Shown here: one piece after another, positions 1 to 6,119 of the stretch
Layout: each line of letters opens with the position of its first letter
Numbering within the stretch: the stretch's first letter is position 1
NCBI GenBank assembly: GCA_964531285.1
Contig: CAZHDI010000087.1
Span: forward strand, 1-14,130
DNA length: 14,130 nt
Source of the DNA: CAZHDI01 sp964531285
GTDB lineage: Bacteria; Pseudomonadota; Alphaproteobacteria; JAJFIK01
Direction of reading: 5' to 3'
Translations under genes and position numbers: made by a program
The notes under the pieces: model-generated
Seen by the model: only the letters and a program-made list of their open reading frames with translations
Told to the model about the DNA's origin: nothing
Database searches by the model: none

Positions 1-428
1 TAGCTGCCGATGCCGCCGCCGCGCGCCGCCAGCCAGACATTCTCATTCCACAGATTAACGATGCCGCCCAGGCTGTCCTCGGCCTCGTTGAGGAAGCAGG
101 AGATCGGCAGGCCCCGCATCGTCCCGCCATTGGACAGGACCGGGGTCGAGGGCATGAACCACAGCCGGGACATGTAATCATAGAGGCGCTGGGCGTGGGC
201 GCTGTCGTCGGCATAGGCGCTTGCCACGCGGGAGAACAGGCTCTGGATCGTCTCGCCCGGCAGTAGATAGCGGTCGGCGAGGGTGGCGCGGCCGAAATCC
301 GTCAGGAGAGTGTCGCGCGCGGGGTCCGTGACCACGCCATCAGGAGCGCCCGCTTCGGATTCGGTCGCCTCGATCTCAGGCAATCGGCTGTCGCCGGCCG
401 CCGGTTGAGCACACAGAATCGCTGTCAT
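1..428 (-). CDS. nrdA: Ribonucleoside-diphosphate reductase large (alpha) subunit, 5' part only
   Basis: The large subunit of ribonucleotide reductase converts ribonucleotides to deoxyribonucleotides in the cytoplasm, working with a radical-generating small subunit in class I enzymes. The first 142 codons are present; the gene leaves the window at base 1. Visible family blocks are FMPSTPVLSNGG (residues 91-102), LPISCFLNEAEDS (107-119) and NENVWLAARGGGIGS (128-142). Cys111 in the ISCF block is the expected first redox cysteine of the active site. Only about 40 residues precede the start of the conserved domain, so there is no N-terminal ATP-cone like that of E. coli NrdA. The ATG at 428 has a weak ribosome site. 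An in-frame ATG at 473-471 adds 15 residues (M-A-R-N-S-Q...) and has AGGA 10 bases upstream, so it is a serious alternative start. The protein resembles alphaproteobacterial class I NrdA; a class II enzyme cannot be formally excluded from this fragment. Confidence 0.9.
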   Translation of the reverse strand, partial: MTAILCAQPAAGDSRLPEIEATESEAGAPDGVVTDPARDTLLTDFGRATLADRYLLPGETIQSLFSRVASAYADDSAHAQRLYDYMSRLWFMPSTPVLSNGGTMRGLPISCFLNEAEDSLGGIVNLWNENVWLAARGGGIGS

Positions 429-571
429 GGCCTGCCCCACTGTGAAGCCGGTCCCCTGGGAATTGCGTGCCATGGGCCGGCGGTCCTGTCCGATGATCCA
501 GGCCGTTTCTGCTCGCGAACGCCCCGAAACCCGTGGAAAAACCCAAGGTTTGGGGTGCCTGAGCTGCCTGA

Positions 572-587
572 ACACCAGATATGGTAG
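572..587. promoter_or_regulatory. NrdR-box-like palindrome A, overlapping the nrdA -10
   Basis: The sequence ACACCAGATATGGTAG matches the known NrdR operator consensus acaCwAtATaTwGtgt at 11 of 16 positions, including the conserved C, A, AT, T and GT core. NrdR is the zinc-finger/ATP-cone repressor of ribonucleotide reductase genes. The site covers the predicted -10 of nrdA, the position expected for repression. Confidence 0.5.
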
Positions 588-608
588 TCAGAGGGCGGTG
601 GGTGTCAA
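581..608 (-). promoter_or_regulatory. Candidate sigma-70 promoter of nrdA
   Basis: Reading the minus strand, a perfect TTGACA (-35, bases 608-603) is followed after 16 bp by TACCAT (-10, bases 586-581, 4 of 6 matches). Transcription would start near 574 and give a leader of about 100-145 nt before nrdA, depending on the start codon. The -10 lies inside the NrdR-box-like palindrome at 572-587, which fits a repressible promoter. Assignment rests on sequence match and position only. Confidence 0.55.
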
Positions 609-615
609 TCCCACA

Positions 616-631
616 GCGCCAGATCTTGTGG
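616..631. promoter_or_regulatory. NrdR-box-like palindrome B, just upstream of the nrdA -35
   Basis: GCGCCAGATCTTGTGG matches 10 of 16 positions of the NrdR consensus and has the same CxAxATxTxGT core as box A. It lies 8 bp upstream of the -35 and 44 bp centre-to-centre from box A. It is weaker than box A when taken alone; support comes from the cluster. Confidence 0.4.
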
Positions 632-647
632 ATTTTTCGTGGTGCCC

Positions 648-663
648 CTACAAGATATGGGTC
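648..663. promoter_or_regulatory. NrdR-box-like palindrome C
   Basis: CTACAAGATATGGGTC keeps the C-A-A-x-AT-x-T-x-G core and matches about 9 of 16 consensus positions. It sits 32 bp centre-to-centre from box B, close to three helical turns, the spacing reported for paired NrdR boxes. It is the weakest of the four. Confidence 0.35.
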
Positions 664-676
664 TGTGCCGCGCCTC

Positions 677-692
677 CAACTAAATCTAGTGG
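677..692. promoter_or_regulatory. NrdR-box-like palindrome D
   Basis: CAACTAAATCTAGTGG matches about 12 of 16 positions of the NrdR consensus, the best score of the four, with the arms CTA and TAG around AAATC. It lies 29 bp from box C. Its distance from the predicted nrdA promoter (about 95 bp upstream of the -10) suggests either an auxiliary site or a second, unseen promoter. Confidence 0.4.
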
Positions 693-927
693 TGCCGCGC
701 GCCGTCCCGGGGCAGCCTGTCGCACGGGGCCCGGACCGGACGGTGCATGGGTGCGTCTGCTGATATCAAGGACTAGGTCCCGCGCGCGTCAGTCCTGTGA
801 CAGGCCCCGCCTTGGGTGGCCCGGCTTGAGGATTTTATTCACAGGTTTGGCGAACTCGCGCGGACGCGGAGTTCGTCAAGTTCGGGCAGACGGCCGAATG
901 GGCCTCATAACCAAGGGAGCATGGCGC

Positions 928-1668
928 ATGTGCGGCCGATATGTTCTGAAATCCCCGCCGGCGACGATCAATACCCTGTTTCAGATCTCCGGTGTCCTGT
1001 TGAACTTCCCGGCCGGCTACAATATCGCGCCAACCCAAGGCATTCCGATCGTCCGCATGGCGCCGACCGGCGTGCGGGAACTCGCCTTTGTGCGCTGGGG
1101 GCTGGTGCCGTCTTGGGCCAAGGAGATCACCAATCCGCCGCTGATCAATGCCCGGGCCGACACGGCGGCGGACAAGCCGTCCTTCCGGACGGCGTTGCGC
1201 AGGCGCCGCTGTCTGATCCCCGCCGACGGCATCTATGAATGGGACCGCAGCGGGTCCGGCCCGGCACGCCCCTATTATATTCACCCCACGGAAGGTGGTC
1301 TGTTTGCCATGGCGGGCTTGTGGGAAAGCTGGATGACAGCCGAGGGGAGCGAGCTTGAGTCCGCGGCGATCCTGACGACGGATGCCAATCCGCGTTTGAG
1401 CGCGATCCATCACCGCATGCCTTGCGTGCTGCCGCCGGAAACCTGGGACCGGTGGCTCGATCATACGGACGAGACCGATTTGAGCGTCCAGGAACTGCTC
1501 AAGCCGGCACCCGATGATGCGTTCACGGCCTACCGGATCGCCACCGCCGTAAACAAGGTCGCCAATGACGGGCCGGAGCTGCTGGAGCCTGTGACCGAAA
1601 CGGCGCAGGACGAAACGGACGGTCCGGATCCGGATGATGGCACATCCGGTCAGATGTCCCTTTTCTAG
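928..1668 (+). CDS. SRAP-domain abasic-site shielding protein (YedK/HMCES family)
   Basis: SRAP proteins bond covalently through Cys2 to abasic sites in single-stranded DNA at replication forks, shielding them from error-prone processing. The ATG at 928 is chosen because it puts Cys at position 2 (MCGRY), as the chemistry requires, and has GGGAG about 8 bases upstream. The longer open frame starting at 427 would bury the catalytic Cys and is rejected. The 246-residue protein has the family landmarks: N74 and R76 in INARADT, E104 in GIYEW, and H161 in the IHHRMP block. After the domain comes an acidic linker (residues 221-240) ending in QMSLF (242-246), close to the bacterial beta-clamp-binding consensus QL[SD]LF. 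The gene stands alone, divergent from nrdA, and its stop codon lies inside the inverted repeat that follows. Confidence 0.93.
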   Translation: MCGRYVLKSPPATINTLFQISGVLLNFPAGYNIAPTQGIPIVRMAPTGVRELAFVRWGLVPSWAKEITNPPLINARADTAADKPSFRTALRRRRCLIPADGIYEWDRSGSGPARPYYIHPTEGGLFAMAGLWESWMTAEGSELESAAILTTDANPRLSAIHHRMPCVLPPETWDRWLDHTDETDLSVQELLKPAPDDAFTAYRIATAVNKVANDGPELLEPVTETAQDETDGPDPDDGTSGQMSLF

Positions 1669-1769
1669 AGCGCCGTCGACTTATTCCGGGTCATGATGGC
1701 GCTCTATGTCTTTAGATTTGTCGCGTTTTCGAACCGCAAAACCGCTCACACTTTTGCTGAAAACGCTCT
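1666..1769. repeat. Intergenic double-hairpin element (Rhizobiales-type intergenic repeat)
   Basis: Two inverted repeats lie side by side. The first is a perfect 9-bp pair, TAGAGCGCC (1666-1674) and GGCGCTCTA (1698-1706), which includes the stop codon of the SRAP gene. The second is nested: GCGTTTTC (1723-1730) pairs with GAAAACGC (1759-1766), and inside it GCAAAA (1736-1741) pairs with TTTTGC (1752-1757). The motifs GTCGCGTTTTCGAACCGC and ACTTTTGCTGAAAACGCTCT look like intergenic elements I recall in very many copies in Rhizobium, Bradyrhizobium and Brucella relatives. No second copy occurs in this window. It could also act as a bidirectional terminator or RNA-processing signal between the flanking genes. 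Confidence 0.6.
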
Positions 1770-1788
1770 GGACCAAGGAGCGGCACGG

Positions 1789-2118
1789 ATGAAGACAGTT
1801 GCGGTCTATGCCGGTGCCGCCCTTGCTGAAATCATGGGATGTTTTGCGTTCTGGATGTGGCTGCGCCTGGGTCAGTCCGCGTGGTGGGCGGTGCCGGGGC
1901 TGGCGTCGCTCGCGGTGTTCGCCTGTCTGCTCACCCTCATCGAGACCGACGCGGCCGGCCGGGCGTTCGCGGCGTATGGCGGTGTCTATATCGTCGCCTC
2001 GCTTGCCTGGCTCCGGGCTTTCGAGGGTGTCCATCTGGACCGATGGGATGCCATCGGCGCTGCCCTGTGTCTGGCCGGTGCGGCCGTAATCATCGCGGGG
2101 CCGCGCGCGCCGGTCTGA
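1789..2118 (+). CDS. YnfA/UPF0060-family small membrane protein
   Basis: This is a 109-residue inner-membrane protein of the YnfA (UPF0060) family, whose usual length is 105-112 residues. YnfA is related to small multidrug-resistance transporters, and export activity has been reported for some members; the substrate here is unknown. The ATG at 1789 has a perfect AAGGAG 8 bases upstream. The in-frame ATG at 1693 would place 32 residues of repeat-derived sequence at the N-terminus and is rejected. Four hydrophobic segments are visible (about 4-24, 31-51, 62-78, 86-104). Family-conserved residues include E14 and C18 in AEIMGC, W22, W32/W33, E52, and AFAAYGGVYI (59-68). The gene converges on the phosphotransferase gene with no spacer. 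Confidence 0.9.
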   Translation: MKTVAVYAGAALAEIMGCFAFWMWLRLGQSAWWAVPGLASLAVFACLLTLIETDAAGRAFAAYGGVYIVASLAWLRAFEGVHLDRWDAIGAALCLAGAAVIIAGPRAPV

Positions 2119-3132
2119 TCATGATGCCCCTCCGGTGTCCGGCGGCCCATCGCCCGTCCGGGGGCTGAGGATCGACAGCGTTTCATCGATGACGGAGCAG
2201 GCCGTCGCGATCCGGCGGGGCCGGTCGCGCGGGTCGGAGACGAAATCCAGCATCGCGGCGAGATCCAGGAACCGGGCCATGGCGCGCCAGTCATCGGGCA
2301 GCGTGCCGCCCGCGGCCCGGTAACCCGCCGTGAGCGGGGCGGCATAAGCGGGCTGTTCATCCTCGAAGCGCAGAAAATTGCCGAAATCGACCAGTGGCGG
2401 TCCGGCAAAGGCGAATTCCCAATCGAGGATGCCCGTCACCCGCCATTGGCCGCGCTCCTCCGCAACCAGAATGTTTTTCTGATTGAGATCGCTGTGGATG
2501 AGCCGCGCGGCGGGCTCAAGCCATGCCAGTCTCGGATGAAAGTGCTCCATCAGCATGCGGAGGGCCTGTGTACGATCCGGCCCGAGGCGCGTTTGCGCAA
2601 GGGGTGCACCGAGGCAAGACGCCATAAAGCCGAGCCAACCGTCCGCCAGCGGATCGAGGGGCCGGGCGACCGTAAGACCGGGGGCGAAGAACCCGGCGCG
2701 GTCGAATGCGATGGCATGGACCCGGGCCAGCATCGCCCCCAGATCCTGACCGATCGCGGCGATGGCCCCGGGGCCGAGGCTGTCCTCCACCGTGTCGAGC
2801 GAGACGCCCGGCAGCCAGTCGGTGAGCATCAGAGGCCGGCCGAGGTCCGGCGGTGCCGGATCGAAGGCGACGACATTGGGCACCGGCACGCGGCGTCGGA
2901 GGCGTTTCAAGACCGCGGCCTCGACGCTCGCGGCGGTGCCGTCATGCCGGCAGACCCGGGCGACATAGGCGTGTGCGCCCTGGCTGACCCGGTAATTCTC
3001 GTTCGAATAGCCGCCCGAGAGCCGGCTGATTTGGATATCGTCGCCCAGCCAGGGCGCAAGGGCGGCGCGCAGGACCTGCGGCGGAATCGGGTCCGCGAGG
3101 GCGGGGCGATCGAATTTCGTGGCGAAGTCCAT
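2119..3132 (-). CDS. APH-family phosphotransferase (kinase-like fold), substrate unknown
   Basis: The protein belongs to the aminoglycoside phosphotransferase/choline kinase superfamily (Pfam APH), which phosphorylates small molecules. Length is 337 residues. The N-lobe has a glycine-rich loop, LSGGYSNENYRV (38-49). The catalytic loop is HSDLNQKNIL (213-222), with Asp215 as base and Asn220 as Mg2+ ligand, and the metal-binding Asp237 lies in ILDWEFA. The N-lobe strand that usually carries the ATP-contacting lysine reads AYVARV (55-60), so its charged residue is Arg59. The Asp-Trp-Glu-Phe form of the last motif is common in environmental APH proteins not linked to antibiotic resistance, so a resistance role should not be assumed. 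The gene starts 111 bp from the FKBP gene in a divergent pair. Its stop directly abuts the stop of ynfA. Confidence 0.85.
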   Translation of the reverse strand: MDFATKFDRPALADPIPPQVLRAALAPWLGDDIQISRLSGGYSNENYRVSQGAHAYVARVCRHDGTAASVEAAVLKRLRRRVPVPNVVAFDPAPPDLGRPLMLTDWLPGVSLDTVEDSLGPGAIAAIGQDLGAMLARVHAIAFDRAGFFAPGLTVARPLDPLADGWLGFMASCLGAPLAQTRLGPDRTQALRMLMEHFHPRLAWLEPAARLIHSDLNQKNILVAEERGQWRVTGILDWEFAFAGPPLVDFGNFLRFEDEQPAYAAPLTAGYRAAGGTLPDDWRAMARFLDLAAMLDFVSDPRDRPRRIATACSVIDETLSILSPRTGDGPPDTGGAS

Positions 3133-3243
3133 CGGGCACCGTCATGGGATTGCCGCATTAGGCTTGAATGCATGATGCCCGCGCCGTTTGATGGGCGCGA
3201 CCCCGAGAGAGGGGGAGATCGAACCCGACAGGAAGGAAGGCCC

Positions 3244-3699
3244 ATGATCCGCCGCTTCACCCGTGCCGCCGTGACCGTTGCTTTGGCCGCCGGTCTTGGC
3301 CTCGGCGCCACTGCCGCCAGCGCCAACGAACAGAAAGCCTATCTGGAAGAAAATGCCGTCAAGGACGGCGTCACCGTGACGGACACCGGCCTTCAATATG
3401 AAGTCGTTGAAGCCGGTGAAGGCAAATCGCCCGCCGCGACGGATATCGTCGAAGTGCATTACAAGGGCACGCTGATCGACGGCACCCAGTTCGACAGCTC
3501 CTATGACCGCGGCGAGCCGGCCCTGTTCCCGCTCAACCGGGTCATTCCGGGTTGGACCGAAGGCCTCCAGCTGATGCAGGAAGGCGCCAAATACCGGTTC
3601 ACCATTCCGTCCGAACTGGCCTACGGCGCGCAAGGCACGCCGGGTATCCCGGGCGGTTCGACCCTGGTGTTCGATGTGGAACTGATCCGCGTCCACTAA
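3244..3699 (+). CDS. Exported FKBP-type peptidyl-prolyl cis-trans isomerase
   Basis: The enzyme speeds cis-trans isomerisation of X-Pro bonds, probably on folding proteins in the periplasm. It has 151 residues. An N-terminal signal peptide (basic MIRRFTR, hydrophobic 8-22, ASA at 25-27) predicts cleavage after residue 27. The FKBP domain fills about 48-151 and keeps the full set of FKBP12-like pocket residues: Y73, F83, D84, F95, V100, I101, W104, Y127 and F143. The mature N-terminus is short, so the helical dimerisation domain of Mip/FkpA is absent. The start is supported by AGGAAGG just upstream; the open frame extending upstream from 2446 is only the antisense of the phosphotransferase gene. 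A strong terminator follows, so it appears to be a single-gene transcript. Confidence 0.95.
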   Translation: MIRRFTRAAVTVALAAGLGLGATAASANEQKAYLEENAVKDGVTVTDTGLQYEVVEAGEGKSPAATDIVEVHYKGTLIDGTQFDSSYDRGEPALFPLNRVIPGWTEGLQLMQEGAKYRFTIPSELAYGAQGTPGIPGGSTLVFDVELIRVH

Positions 3700-3729
3700 G
3701 AGCCCGCAGACAGTCTTTCGATGCGTTTC

Positions 3730-3763
3730 AAGGGCGGTCCCGCGTTGGGCCGCCCTTTCTTTA
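3730..3763 (+). terminator. Intrinsic terminator of the FKBP gene
   Basis: AAGGGCGG (3730-3737) pairs with CCGCCCTT (3750-3757). The stem is extended inside by CCC/GGG with one bulged T and closes on a 5-nt loop (GCGTT). It is followed by TTTCTTT. This is a classic rho-independent terminator 30 bases after the stop codon. Confidence 0.88.
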
Positions 3764-3945
3764 TCGGGGCTCGTCGTCGGACGGTCGATGTTGCAGCGCA
3801 CCCAAAGCCTGCGGCGTCCCGGGATCTCCTCATCTGGACCTAAGGGGCTATTCTTGAGACCATATGCGGCCCCCGGGAGCGCGGCTCATGGCGCGCGTGG
3901 GACCAAGGACGGACCAACAGGGCTTCGGACAGGAGGACAATTGCG

Positions 3946-5517
3946 GTGACGGTGGATTTCGATCGGGTCAAATCGCTGGCGGATATCGTGCGCTCGGGCG
4001 CGGAGCGGTGGGGCGAGGCGCCGGCCCTGTGGATGGACGGCGAGGCGACCAGCTATGCCGGGCTGGACCGGCGCGCCAGCAAGGTGGCCAACGGGTTGAT
4101 CGATGCCGGTATCCGCCCCGATGACCGCATCGGCTTTTTGGGCAAGAATTCGGACTCCTATTTCGAGATCCTGTTCGGCTGCGCCAAGGCGCGCGCTGTG
4201 CTGGTGGGCGTGAACAACCGTCTGGCGCCGCCGGAAATCGCCTACATCCTCAACGATGCCCGCGCGAAAGTTCTGTTCGTCGGCGCCGACTTCGCGCCGA
4301 TGATCGAACAGTTGCGCGCCGAGTTGACCACGGTCGAGACGATTATCGCCGTCGATGGCGGGCACACGGACTGGCCGGCCTTCGATACCTGGCGCTTCAA
4401 TCAGCGCGACAGCGATCCGATGCTGCCCCACGCCCCCGGCGACGATGTGATCCAGCTTTATACCAGCGGGACCACCGGCCATCCCAAAGGCGTGCAACTC
4501 ACCAACGCCAATTACATCGCGGTGCTGGAGATCGGCGCGCAAGCGGGCTGGGGCGATTGGCAGGCGGAACAGGTGAATATCGTCTGTATGCCGCTGTTCC
4601 ATGTCGCGGGCGTCAATATCGGCGTCATCGGGCTGGCCCATGGCTGTAAGAACGTGGTGCTCAAGGATGTCGATCCGACGGTGATCCTGGATCTGATCGA
4701 ACAGCAGCGCATCGAGATCATGTTCGTCGTGCCGGCGGTGATCAATATGCTGGTTTTGCATCCCAATTCCGCGGGGCGGGATTTCTCGTCCCTCAAACAA
4801 GTGATTTACGGCGCATCGCCGATTGCCGAGGATCTGATCGTCAAAGCCAAGGCGATGTTCGGCTGCGACTTCATCCAGGTCTACGGCATGACCGAGACGA
4901 CCGGCACGGGCACCTATCTGCCCCCGGAAGATCATGACCCGGCACGCGGCAAACTGCGCTCTTGCGGCATTGCGGGCGGCGGAGCGGAAGTCAAGATCGT
5001 CGATGACGAGGGCAATACGCTGCCGCCCCATGAGGTCGGCGAGATTCTCCTGCGCTCGGGCGCGATCATGAAGGGCTACTGGAACCGTCCGGATGCGACG
5101 CAGTCGTCCGTCCAGGACGGCTGGATGTCCACGGGAGACGCCGGTTATCTGGATGAAGAGGGCTATGTCTTCATCTTCGACCGGGTCAAGGACATGATCG
5201 TCTCGGGCGGCGAGAACATCTATCCGGCCGAGGTGGAGAACGCTTTGTTCGCCCATCCGGCGATCGCCGATGTGGCGGTGATCGGCGTGCCGGACGAAAA
5301 ATGGGGCGAGGCGGTCAAGGCGATCGTGGTTCTCAAACCGGGCGAGAGCGCGACGGAAGACGACATCCGCGCCTTCGCGCGGGAGCGCATTGCCGGGTAC
5401 AAAGTTCCCAAATCGGTGGAGTTCGTCGAGGTCCTGCCGCGCAATCCGTCCGGCAAGGTGCTGCGCCGCCAGTTGCGCGAGCCCTATTGGGAAGGCGTGG
5501 ACCGGAAGGTCAATTGA
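3946..5517 (+). CDS. Acyl-CoA ligase (long-chain-fatty-acid/acyl-CoA synthetase, ANL superfamily)
   Basis: The enzyme activates a carboxylic acid with ATP to the acyl-AMP and transfers it to CoA in the cytoplasm. Length is 523 residues, normal for the family. The start is GTG at 3946 with AGGAGG 9 bases upstream; the TTG just before it runs into a stop. Motifs in order: P-loop LYTSGTTGHPKG (171-182), YGMTETTG (313-320), STGD (395-398) with Asp398 for the ribose, FDRVKDMIVSGGENIYPAEVE (411-431, hinge region), and the catalytic lysine K504 in RNPSGKVLRR. The LYTSGTTGHPKG and ENIYPAEVE forms match FadD-like acyl-CoA synthetases of alphaproteobacteria, but the acid substrate (medium, long or aromatic) cannot be read from sequence. 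The gene is monocistronic, following the FKBP terminator by about 180 bp. It meets ruvA tail-to-tail with 5 bp between stop codons. Confidence 0.92.
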   Translation: MTVDFDRVKSLADIVRSGAERWGEAPALWMDGEATSYAGLDRRASKVANGLIDAGIRPDDRIGFLGKNSDSYFEILFGCAKARAVLVGVNNRLAPPEIAYILNDARAKVLFVGADFAPMIEQLRAELTTVETIIAVDGGHTDWPAFDTWRFNQRDSDPMLPHAPGDDVIQLYTSGTTGHPKGVQLTNANYIAVLEIGAQAGWGDWQAEQVNIVCMPLFHVAGVNIGVIGLAHGCKNVVLKDVDPTVILDLIEQQRIEIMFVVPAVINMLVLHPNSAGRDFSSLKQVIYGASPIAEDLIVKAKAMFGCDFIQVYGMTETTGTGTYLPPEDHDPARGKLRSCGIAGGGAEVKIVDDEGNTLPPHEVGEILLRSGAIMKGYWNRPDATQSSVQDGWMSTGDAGYLDEEGYVFIFDRVKDMIVSGGENIYPAEVENALFAHPAIADVAVIGVPDEKWGEAVKAIVVLKPGESATEDDIRAFARERIAGYKVPKSVEFVEVLPRNPSGKVLRRQLREPYWEGVDRKVN

Positions 5518-5522
5518 GCGGC

Positions 5523-6119
5523 CTACACCAGCCGTTTCAGCCCGGCGCGGATCAGGTCCGCGACCTCGGCGCCGTCGCCCAGTTCCGTGGCGGCGGCCTC
5601 GACGGCCTGTTTGGCGTTGGCGTCGGAATAGCCCAGATTGACGAGCGCGGAGAGGGCGTCGGCCAGCGGTCCGCCCGCCGGTTTGGCGAGTTTGGCCGAA
5701 CCGATCGTCACAGCACCGGCGGGGGCCTTGTCTTTGAGTTCCGTGACGATCCGTTTGGCGAGTTTCGGGCCGACACCCGAGGCCCGGGCGAATATGGCAT
5801 GGTCCTGGGCCGCGATCGCACCGGCGCAATCGTCCGGCGACAGAATGCTCAGAATCGCCAGGGCGACCCGCGCGCCGACACCCTGGACAACCTGCAACAG
5901 CCGGAACCAGTCTTTCTCCGCGGCGTCCGTGAACCCATAAAGGCGGATCATATCCTCGCGCACGACCGTCTCGATGATGAGCGTCACAGGCCCGTCCGTG
6001 ACGGAAACCTGACCCAGCACACGCGCCGGACAATGGACCTCATACCCAACGCCGTGAACATCGAGGATGGCGGTCTCGCCGCCCACTTCCACGAGCATCC
6101 CCGTCAGCCGTCCGATCAT
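5523..6119 (-). CDS. ruvA: Holliday junction branch migration protein RuvA
   Basis: RuvA binds four-way DNA junctions as a tetramer and loads the RuvB motor for branch migration. The 198-residue protein shows the three expected domains. The OB-fold is at about 1-63 (MIGRLTGMLVEV..., VREDMIRLYGF at 53-63). The helix-hairpin-helix region covers about 64-140, with LLQVVQGVGARVALAILS and ASGVGPKLAKRIVTELKDK. The flexible linker and RuvB-binding C-terminal domain cover about 150-198, with ALVNLGYSDANAKQAVE. Its ATG overlaps the ruvC stop by 4 bp (ATGA at 6116-6119), so the two are translationally coupled. The usual partner ruvB is not next door but at 12480 on the other strand. Confidence 0.97.
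   Translation of the reverse strand: MIGRLTGMLVEVGGETAILDVHGVGYEVHCPARVLGQVSVTDGPVTLIIETVVREDMIRLYGFTDAAEKDWFRLLQVVQGVGARVALAILSILSPDDCAGAIAAQDHAIFARASGVGPKLAKRIVTELKDKAPAGAVTIGSAKLAKPAGGPLADALSALVNLGYSDANAKQAVEAAATELGDGAEVADLIRAGLKRLV

Larger units (their letters stand above)
429..927. other. Gene-free divergent regulatory region between nrdA and the SRAP gene
   Basis: This 499-bp region separates two divergent genes. Its left half carries the nrdA leader, the predicted nrdA promoter and four NrdR-box-like palindromes. The right half (693-927) shows no convincing gene. It contains an inverted repeat GAACTC (852-857) / GAGTTC (869-874) and a poor plus-strand promoter candidate (TTGGGT at 812-817, TATTCA at 836-841, 18-bp spacer) that could serve the SRAP gene. 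A reading frame is open from 427 into the SRAP gene, but nothing in its first 167 codons resembles a protein family. I treat that part as non-coding. Confidence 0.6.

Noticed and set aside
430..470. Cobalamin-riboswitch-like words (CTGCCCCACTGTGAAGCCGG) near the nrdA start
   Set aside because: They lie on the strand opposite nrdA and lack the GGTGCC and AGYCAGGAGACCTGCC boxes, so there is no consistent fold.
871..883. GTTCGTCAAGTTC as a LexA operator before the SRAP gene
   Set aside because: The two GTTC halves are 5 bp apart, not the 7 bp required by the alphaproteobacterial LexA site.
427..927. In-frame 167-codon extension upstream of the SRAP gene
   Set aside because: It would bury the catalytic Cys2, has low-quality composition, spans the predicted nrdA promoter, and the internal ATG at 928 has its own ribosome site.
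2119..3132. Antibiotic-resistance aminoglycoside kinase
   Set aside because: Only the general APH catalytic motifs are present; nothing identifies an aminoglycoside substrate and there is no mobile-element context.
2446..3243. Upstream extension of the FKBP frame
   Set aside because: Antisense to the phosphotransferase, and it would place the signal peptide in the middle of the protein.
3886..6033. 715-codon open frame on the minus strand opposite the acyl-CoA ligase and ruvA
   Set aside because: Composition is His/Arg/Asp-rich as in antisense frames of high-GC genes, and it overlaps two clearly recognised genes.
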